Below, piece by piece: positions 57,535-64,000 of a DNA stretch of 64,000 nucleotides. The notes below the pieces were generated by a model. That model searched no databases. It was not told the DNA's origin and saw only the letters and a list, made by a program, of their open reading frames with translations. A program made the translations under genes and the position numbers. Source of the DNA: Glebionis coronaria (Eukaryota; Streptophyta; Magnoliopsida; Asterales; Asteraceae); NCBI GenBank assembly GCA_025667525.1, contig CM046876.1, forward strand, positions 18,835,320 to 18,899,319, read 5' to 3'. How positions within the stretch are numbered: the first letter of the stretch is position 1; each line of letters opens with the position of its first letter.

Positions 57535-57926
57535 TGTTAGGATAAGTATGCATATTAGTCGAATTTTTAAGGGTCTAAGTGTTACCTTATTTCGTGTAAT
57601 TTTCAAATAAGGAATGTGGAATGTGTAGGTTGCTTCATAGATCTATATATACCACAGGGCCGTGATATCTTAAGGTAAAGCCTAGGATAAGAGTCAACTG
57701 TTGTATCTCCTTTGTAGCAGTCGGTTTCTACTCAATTAAGAGTTGGTTTCTTCCCCTCTCATCTCTACAATAAGGAGGTGGGGGAGGGGTCGTTGTAACA
57801 CATTCTTTTCAATAAATCTAATCTACCTATTAGGAATACATACCTTGTGGGTTTCTTTTCTGTCGATAGCTTCTTTGATCGTGTTTTCCGCATCTAGTGG
57901 CTACGTTGTAGTTCATTAATACCACA
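57535..57926 (+). repeat. Copia D 5' LTR (probable)
   Basis: It starts TGTTAGGATAAG and ends ATTAATACCACA, two bases before the primer-binding site TGGTACCAGAGAC (57929-57941). A TATA-like CTATATATA lies near 57640. There is no second copy in the window to confirm the borders, so they rest on TG...CA and the priming site. Confidence 0.6.
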
Positions 57927-58717
57927 AGTGGTACCAGAGACTTGGTTCGAGTCTCTTTGGTTATTAGGATCGATCAAAGGTTCTTGGACATCAAGGACAA
58001 AGCATAAGCGATTGACTTTAAAGGGTTTTTGGTCGTTCAAGATCCATAAGGGATCTGACAAATATTTTCTCTATCAAAGGTGTGGTAATTGTGGAAGAAG
58101 ATAGGTTGTGCAGAATTCATTATGTATTAATACTTCTTCCTTGGGATTTTTTGTTTTATTTGTGCCATTTCATGGGCCAAGGTGTTACAAAGGGCTACTA
58201 TTAGTTTGGTTTTAGAATTGGGCCATATTTATAAGGCCAGTTATATAACTTTTTGTTTTAGTTTTGTTAAAACAAAAAGTAGTATTAATTTGAAGTGTTT
58301 ACGCAAGGGTTTTTGTCGGTTTAGGATTGTGAGGTTTTGCAACGGGTTTAGCAAATCAACAAAGGGATAAAAAAACGTTCAAGACTTATTGAGGTTGCAA
58401 GATTTCTTAGGTTATTAGAGATTGATATTGCAAAATTAATAGTACGACAAGGGTTACTTCAAAAGGCGTCGGGTATTTTCTTGATTCAAGGGATGTCGAT
58501 TTGTTGGAGAGGTTAATTTCCAAGGTTCAGTAGATACTTGAGTAAGAAAGGGTTTTCTTTTGAAGGGTTACTTGGTGTGATCGATTTCTAAGATTTTTTT
58601 ATCTTAGGGTTATATCGTTAAAGCAAGGGTGTTTACACACTGGATACTTTACTAGATTGTGTTTTTTGTGTAGGTAAATTCACATAAGGTTAAACGGTTA
58701 GCAAAGGTTAAAATAAG

Positions 58718-59520
58718 ATGACGATGACCAAATTTGATATCGAGAAATTCGATGGGAAGAATGACTTCAGGTTATGGCAGGTAAGGATGAAGGGTTTGCT
58801 AGAACATCTGGGATTAGATGCAGAATTGGAGGAATTACCCGCCAACACAATAGTGGTGTACGATAATGTCGTTCGGAAAAATGCTTACAACACACTGATC
58901 TTGTGTTTAGATGATAGGGTCCTACGGGAGATCACCAAGGAGACGACTGTTGCGGGGATTTGGAAAAAGTTAGAGACTTTATACATGACAAAGTCTTTAG
59001 TTAGTCATCTATACTTAAATAAAAAGTTATATACTTTTCAAATGCATCCAAGTAGGAGTCGGTCTGAACATATTGATGAGTTTTACAAGCTTGAAAGTGA
59101 CTTGGCAGCTATAGATACTTCTATATCGGATGAGGATCAAACATTTTTATTACTCACATCTTTACCATTGTCTTAGATAATTTTATAGAGACTTTGCTAT
59201 ATGGTCGAGATACTTTGAAGCTAGAAGACGTGATCACGATACTTATTATAGGGAACTTAAGAAGATGATGGTAGAAAATGGTGATGGTGGTGAAGGGTTA
59301 TATGTGTGAGGCAGAGATCTAGTTAGAGAGATATGGAGTAGGGTACAAATAGTTCGAGGTCAAAGTCACAAGGAAGGAGCGGCAGACTCAGGTATTATGT
59401 ATGTCAGTATGAGGATCATTTGAAGAGGGATTGTCCCAGGTATAATCATAAGAAATATCAAAGTTCTCTCAAGAATAAGGACCAGGTATCTGGTTTTAGA
59501 GCTGATGAGTATGACAATGC
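58718..59520 (+). pseudogene. Copia D gag
   Basis: ATG at 58718 opens 152 codons (MTMTKFDIEKFDGKNDFRLW). LDDRVLREITKETT and ETLYMTKSLVSHLYLNKKLY are typical of TNT1-like gag. The frame ends at a TAG near 59174. A worn zinc knuckle (YVCQYEDHLKRDCPRY) lies near 59394-59445 with the first Cys replaced by Tyr. The 791-bp leader is long but contains no other gene. Confidence 0.85.
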
Positions 59521-59760
59521 TGATGTGATGATGGTTATGAGTGTTGAACAACTTTTGGACTAGATAATGGATTCAGGGGGCTCATACAATATGACACACA
59601 AGAGAGATTACTTGTTTGATTTTAAAGAGTATGACGGTGGTAATGTACTGCTAGGTGATGACAAGGAATGCCGTGTACGAGGGGAGCGTAAGGTTCGAGT
59701 ACAAACGAGGAATGGGTCAAGTTTCATGTTGGAGAACGTCAAGTATGTTCTTGAATTATG
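59521..59760 (+). pseudogene. Copia D protease
   Basis: MDSGGSYNMTHKRDYLFDF carries the DSG triplet near 59570. ECRVRGERKVRVQTRNGSSF and MLENVKYVLEL follow to a TGA at 59759. It lacks the usual LRRNLISLG-type continuation in frame. Confidence 0.8.
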
Positions 59761-61341
59761 ACGAAAATCGATATCGTTCCGCACTCTTGTAAAAGAGGGT
59801 TTTACCGTGAAGATGCATTCAGGAAAGATCAAGGTTATAAAGGGTTCACTGGTGGTACTATCAGGAACAAGAAGGGCTAATTACGTATATACCCAGAATG
59901 GTCAGGCTGTGACCGAGAAGATAACGAAAGGTAGGAAGCACATAATAAAATTTTAGACTGGGTGGAAGATCAAGACGGGTAATGTTCTTGATTCTTGTAA
60001 TCAGAGCTCTACAAAAGAATGTATGAAGAGTGGGTTTGCCAAAAATTTGGATGTTTCAGAGTTATAGAAGAAGAATAGGTTGGTTGAGGAGATGAATGTG
60101 ACACTCTTTAATAAGGTACGTTGTATTCCGATTCAGTCTGGTCTGTCCAAGATTTTTTGGGCAGAGGATACAACTATGTGTTCATATCTAGATAATAGGT
60201 CACCATCAACAGTGATTGAATTCAAGAAGACTATAGACATGATGGTGTTTTTGATTGGCTTGCTTGTATTAAGCATGGGATACTTGAACCGGTTAAGGTC
60301 AAGTAGGGGTGTAAACGAGCCGAGTCGAGCTCAAGCTCAACAGAGCTCGAGATCGGCGCGAAACATAAATAGTAGGCTCAAGCTCGGCTCGATAGATCGT
60401 CGATCTTTTACCTTTAAGGCTTGAGCTCGGCTCGATTAAGATTCGAGCAAAGCTCAAGCTTAGCTTGCAAAGCTCGAGCTTAGCTTACAAAGCTCGAGCT
60501 TAACTTGCAAAGCTTGAAATTATATATAAGAAACAAATATATCAGTATCGTTTACACACCACCATAAATTCTATGTTTGTAATAAATTATGATAACGACT
60601 ATCAATAAATTATTAATTTTTTTATATAGTTACTCTTTATAATAAGGCTACTACTCAAATCAATGTTTGATTACTTATATAAAAACATATTTGTACTATG
60701 GCTCGAAAAGCTCAATAAGTGCTCGAGCCAAGCTATCAAAAGCTCGAGCTTGGCTTATTATATGTTTCGAGCCATATTATTGGGCTTGAGCTTGGGCTTG
60801 GTCTATATAAAAGCTCGGTCGATCGAGCCAAGCTTGAACTCGAGCTCGAATTGTTTGATAAAAGCTCGGCTCGTTTGCACCCCTAAGGTCAAGTGCATAT
60901 TCATAGGATATCATGATGCTATGGATTTTTATCAACTTTAGAGGTTAGATAAAGTTACTCCAAAGGGAGTGCTTTACATGAATATGGTTTTCAATGAAAG
61001 TGGGAATGCAAAAAAACTTTCATTGGTTCTGGTGTATGTACAATTTCAGGTTAGGTGTTGCAAGGAGTTGAGTTTGAGGTGGAACCGCAAGGGGATCATA
61101 CATTTGAGGTGGAACCTCGGGGAATGTCGATCATGTAGCTGTTTCAAAGGAAGTACAAACTCAAGATTTGATATATTATTATTTAGCACGTGATAGGGAG
61201 CAATACTTAACACATAAACTATTTAGGTATATAGAAGATAGTAGTGAGACTGATTTTGCAGTTTTATGTAGTGGAGAAGATATATGTACATGAATTATTG
61301 ACTTTCAATGATACAGTTTCTTGTGAGGTGATTCCCAACTA
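59761..61341 (+). pseudogene. Copia D integrase remnants
   Basis: After a broken GAG-pre-integrase part (LDSCNQSSTKECMKSGF near 59990), NRLVEEMNVTLFNKVRCIPI and FWAEDTTMCSYLDNRSP represent the core's end (60070-60230). The C-terminal block resumes after the MITE at 60894 (VKCIFIGYHD, FYQL, YMNMVFNESG). The first part of the core is deleted, including the Asp residues. Confidence 0.75.
60304..60885. mobile_element. hAT-type MITE
   Basis: 582 bp with terminal inverted repeats TAGGGGTGTAAACGAGCCGA and, at the other end, TCGGCTCGTTTGCACCCCTA (one mismatch). AGGTCAAG is duplicated on both sides (60296-60303 and 60886-60893). An 8-bp duplication is the hAT hallmark. The body is rich in AGCTCGAGC and AAGCTCGAGCTTGGC motifs and encodes no transposase. 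Confidence 0.95.
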
Positions 61342-61408
61342 ATTTTTCATCAGGAAAATAAACTTTATTGTCTCCGCACCTATAGCGATTAGTCGATATA
61401 GATATAGT

Positions 61409-61728
61409 TTTTGGAAATACGTTTTAACGTATATTAGAAGTATCGGTCACTCCTACAATATTATTAAAAGTGTTTAGCTCGTAGTCAGTTATTGTATTAA
61501 ACATTAATCACTAACCAACCTATGGGTCTGTCCATGGGTTGTAGACCCAAGCCCATTAAGGGTGAAGGTATATAAGACCCCTTTCCTTCATAGAAAGGGG
61601 CCAATTGTTCATATTGTTTTCAATAACACACATATTTCTATCATCTTTCTCTCATCTTTCTCTCTCTAGTTTCTCTCTCTAGAAACAACAACCCACTTGT
61701 TAGGATCATAAATTATCACTATTCTACA
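61409..61728 (+). mobile_element. Solo LTR of the copia A family
   Basis: 320 bp resembling the copia A LTR (322 bp) in plus orientation. Shared text includes TTGGAAATACGTT, ATCGGTCACTCC, ACAATA, TAGCTCGTAG, AGCCCA and TATATAAGACC. It ends ATTCTACA. ATAGT flanks both sides (61404-61408 and 61729-61733). The first base pair has changed from TG to TT. There is no internal region, so it is a solo LTR. Confidence 0.88.
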
Positions 61729-61733
61729 ATAGT

Positions 61734-63302
61734 CAAGGTCAAATAAGTAAGATACACTCATTTTATCGTCTAGGTAATCTTAGCGACTCTCTTGTAGTTG
61801 TTAAATGTTCCTCCGTAATCACTAAAAGTTTTAGTCAAATAAGGGTTTAAGAATTTAGTTTTTTGTCGTTGAGTTGGTCTATGACGATCGAATATTAGTA
61901 GTGAAGGTTAAAAAACTGTAATCATTAAGTTGTCACTAATGCAACTATCATTAACTACAAAAGTCAAAGTCATTCAATTCTTAGATGAGAGACAAAGAAA
62001 ATTATGGTCACTAGTTAAAGACCAAAAATAATGGTCACATAATTTATAAGTTAGACACCAAATTTGGAAGTCACTTGATTTTCAAGTTTAAAGACCAGGA
62101 TTTGTAGTATGTATACATAAGCAAACGATAGTTCATCATTACACCCAAGTAGCTAAAGAACAAATTGTTACCAACTTATTTTTAAGGGGTGTTTGGATAT
62201 GAACTCTCATAATATTGGAGAATTGGTTATTAACCTTTTGTAGATATGTAAGTATGTAACTATCACTTTTTCTACTTTGTGAAGTGTGAGGAAATACGTC
62301 AAGCAGCTAAAGAACGAATTGTTCCCAACTTATTTTTAAGGGTGTTTGGATATGAACTCTTATAGCAGTTAATCCTTTTTAATTTTTTAAACATTAGAAT
62401 CAAGAAATTATTTGATTAAACATGGCTCTTTTAGAATCGCCCAGACAAATTGTTAGAATATAACATATGACACTCGTTTTCTTTGCTAAATGTGCTTTGA
62501 TTTGGTTTACTTAGCTCACTTTGAAAGATTTTTTTTTGTTAAACCTACAATACTAGGACATATTTTTCTCCGCTCGCTTTGCTAAAGTACCTCAGTTTTT
62601 TATATTTTTTTATTGGAGAAATGATCCATGCTGCCCACATCAGCTATGTTGCTTGCTGCCACATGCTTTACAGTGTCTCGCCCACTTCAGCTTCAGCTCT
62701 TTTATACACTCGTCCTATTCTAGACTTCAAGATGAGAGAATGATCACAAGCCATGAGGAGGTGTTAGCGATATTGCAGGGATGACTAATCAATCCTCACT
62801 TAAAATGAAGCTCATAAGCCAAGGGATTAGCTACCCTTGCAGCAACCTCCCCAAAGCTTCAGATCATTCTGATACAAGAGATTTTGCCCGTATAAAAATT
62901 AAAGTTCTTGTTCTCGGTATCTTCTCGAATTGATTTCCGGTTCAAAATGCGACTCAATTGTTTTTGGTGAAAAAGAATGTTTTTGGTTGTTTTTAAAATA
63001 AATGGTGCAAGACTTAAAATTAAATGACGTTAATTTAAATCTAAATCTAATTTAAAATAAATGGCGAGAATTTAAAAGCGTGACGGAAATTAAAAGGCAC
63101 TAAAAGTAAATAACGCAAACTTAAATCTAACCTAAAGGCAAACTTAAAACGTAACTAAAACTTAAAACTAAGGCAATGGTAAAATAAATCTAAGGCAAGT
63201 AATCTTAAAGTGCGACTAAGGAAAAAGGCGGGAAAAATAAAGCTTGAAAATTAAAAACAGAAAGTTAAGAAAACTGAAATTAAAAGAACCTGAAAATTAG
63301 CT
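61734..63302. other. Sequence without recognised gene
   Basis: AT-rich DNA. A 58-bp segment (AGCTAAAGAACAAATTGTTA...) occurs at 62151-62208 and 62305-62362 with a few differences (154-bp offset). Near 62640-62900 the composition becomes mixed, but no protein domain is seen. 63000-63260 is a low-complexity TAAA-rich tract. Confidence 0.5.
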
Positions 63303-63431
63303 CATCCGGAATAAACCTTCGTTCGGAATAATCACTCATCCGGAATGTCACCTTCTTTCGGAATGATTCTTCTTCACTCGGAATATTTACCCAAAACTTT
63401 GATCCGGAATGTTGCCCTTGATCTGGAATGT
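63303..63431. repeat. TCCGGAATG cluster
   Basis: Seven related motifs (ATCCGGAATA, TTCGGAATA, ATCCGGAATG, TTCGGAATG, CTCGGAATA, ATCCGGAATG, ATCTGGAATG) occur in 130 bp. Spacing is irregular, mostly 15-26 bp. Confidence 0.75.
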
Positions 63432-63827
63432 TGAATGTTAATGTAATAATGACTAAAAACGTTACTTGCATTTTTTGGTCTCGCTTAGTTTTGATTACGA
63501 CAATATGTAAAAACAAGCGTTTACGAAAACAACGAAAAACGAATTCTTGAGTTCAAGTATTTTTCATTTTACCCATTTCCACTTAAGGTATGGATAAACA
63601 AGTACTTACCTTAATCAAGTGATCAAGTGATTTAATCTTTTCTTAAAACTCACTTTTTATTAAATGTGACAAGTTTTTATTAAACTTTATTTTTAAGAAA
63701 ATGTTTTATTAAATTAATTATTTGAAATTTGAAAATGGCATATTCTTATTCTATTAAGAATATCCTTTCAAGATATTTTTTATACCCAGATAAGACCTCC
63801 ACCACTAAAGGACAAAAAGGAGCGGAG

Positions 63828-63910
63828 TCTAGTCCGGCGGTACCTTAGCGCCTAGGCGGTACCTTATCGATAAGGTACCGCGGGCTGTGATAAGATACCG
63901 CGGGCAGATA
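63828..63910. repeat. Palindrome and paired GCGGTACC repeats
   Basis: A perfect 26-bp palindrome lies at 63856-63881 (GCGGTACCTTATC and its reverse complement, centred on ATCGAT). GGCGGTACCTTA occurs once more to the left (near 63836), and ATACCGCGGGC once more to the right (near 63895). The whole 80-bp region is a nested inverted repeat. Confidence 0.9.
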
Positions 63911-63924
63911 TAGCCGTTGGCTCC

Positions 63925-63975
63925 TTTATCCTTTAAATAGTGGACCATTCTCAGCTTTTCACCTCACCTCTTGTG
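63925..63975 (+). promoter_or_regulatory. Possible TATA box near the window end
   Basis: CCTTTAAATAGTGGACC at about 63930-63946 looks like a plant TATA box, and the C/T-rich leader CTTTTCACCTCACC follows. It may be the promoter of an LTR or gene beyond the window. Confidence 0.3.
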
Positions 63976-64000
63976 CACATTTATTTCAAGATTCAAACCC

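Larger units (their letters stand above)
57535..61341 (+). mobile_element. Copia D: truncated plus-strand copia element
   Basis: A probable 5' LTR, a primer-binding site, gag, protease and part of integrase are in plus orientation. The text is lost after about 61341 (EKIYVHELLTFNDTV, CEVIPN). RT, RNase H and the 3' LTR are absent. A 582-bp MITE splits the integrase. The integrase C-terminal text resembles Asteraceae elements that I recall (KVKCIFIGYHDAMDFYQL). Confidence 0.8.

Noticed and set aside
1..64000. tRNA, rRNA or an intact host gene
   Set aside because: No tRNA cloverleaf, rRNA block or complete host reading frame was recognised on either strand by reading. A tRNAscan or Infernal search would be the deciding test.

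Overview
This is nuclear DNA of a flowering plant, and I see no intact host gene in it. It is AT-rich, has no operons and no ribosome-binding sites, and is filled with nested Ty1/copia and Ty3/gypsy LTR retrotransposons, Helitron ends, MITE fragments and exon-like debris. The copia proteins, including an extra ORF 3' of pol, resemble elements I recall from Asteraceae (Tanacetum, Chrysanthemum, Artemisia). That taxonomic guess rests on memory, not on a search.

Layout. 1-654 is AT-rich filler. About 655-3720 is a probable non-autonomous element built from inward-facing leader-like ends around blocks of the 12-bp palindrome ATCATATATGAT, spaced 21 bp apart. 3721-5401 and 8327-9539 hold exon-like fragments, the clearest being a broken LOG2-like (LUL) RING ubiquitin ligase. 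Between them sits a Helitron (5402-8326) with good 5' and 3' ends, carrying the same palindromes and the same inward-facing layout. Copia A (9540-21779, minus strand) has both LTRs, a decayed gag-pol, a 2.8-kb 3' noncoding tail and a GATC-rich leader. 21780-23428 ends in a second Helitron 3' terminus that interrupts the RNase H of copia B (23429-30175, minus strand), whose 3' part is not in the window.

Copia C spans 31182-54311 on the minus strand. It has two 521-bp LTRs and a 5-bp target duplication (AATAT). Two later insertions sit inside it, each with its own exact 5-bp duplication: a 10.1-kb gypsy element (32173-42296, ATATC) and a 3.45-kb solo gypsy LTR (48397-51845, TAAGT). Copia C keeps gag, protease, a 262-codon uninterrupted integrase block and a long extra 3' ORF, but has no reverse transcriptase or RNase H. 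It also carries a short motif (TTCCCCTGCT on its coding strand) about two dozen times, in both the LTRs and the coding DNA.

54312-57534 is host-like sequence with repeated micro-exon-like blocks and a cluster of AGGCGCAC motifs. 57535-61341 is a truncated plus-strand copia D, split by a 582-bp hAT-type MITE (8-bp duplication AGGTCAAG). A solo LTR of the copia A family (61409-61728, duplication ATAGT) follows. The last 2.3 kb holds a direct duplication, a TCCGGAATG cluster, a perfect 26-bp palindrome and a TATA-like box, perhaps the start of another LTR running off the window.

Together these give a relative history: copia C landed first, then gypsy copies entered it; copia D was there before the MITE. 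Most premature stops in copia A, B and C fit C-to-T or G-to-A changes, as expected for long-methylated, silenced elements.
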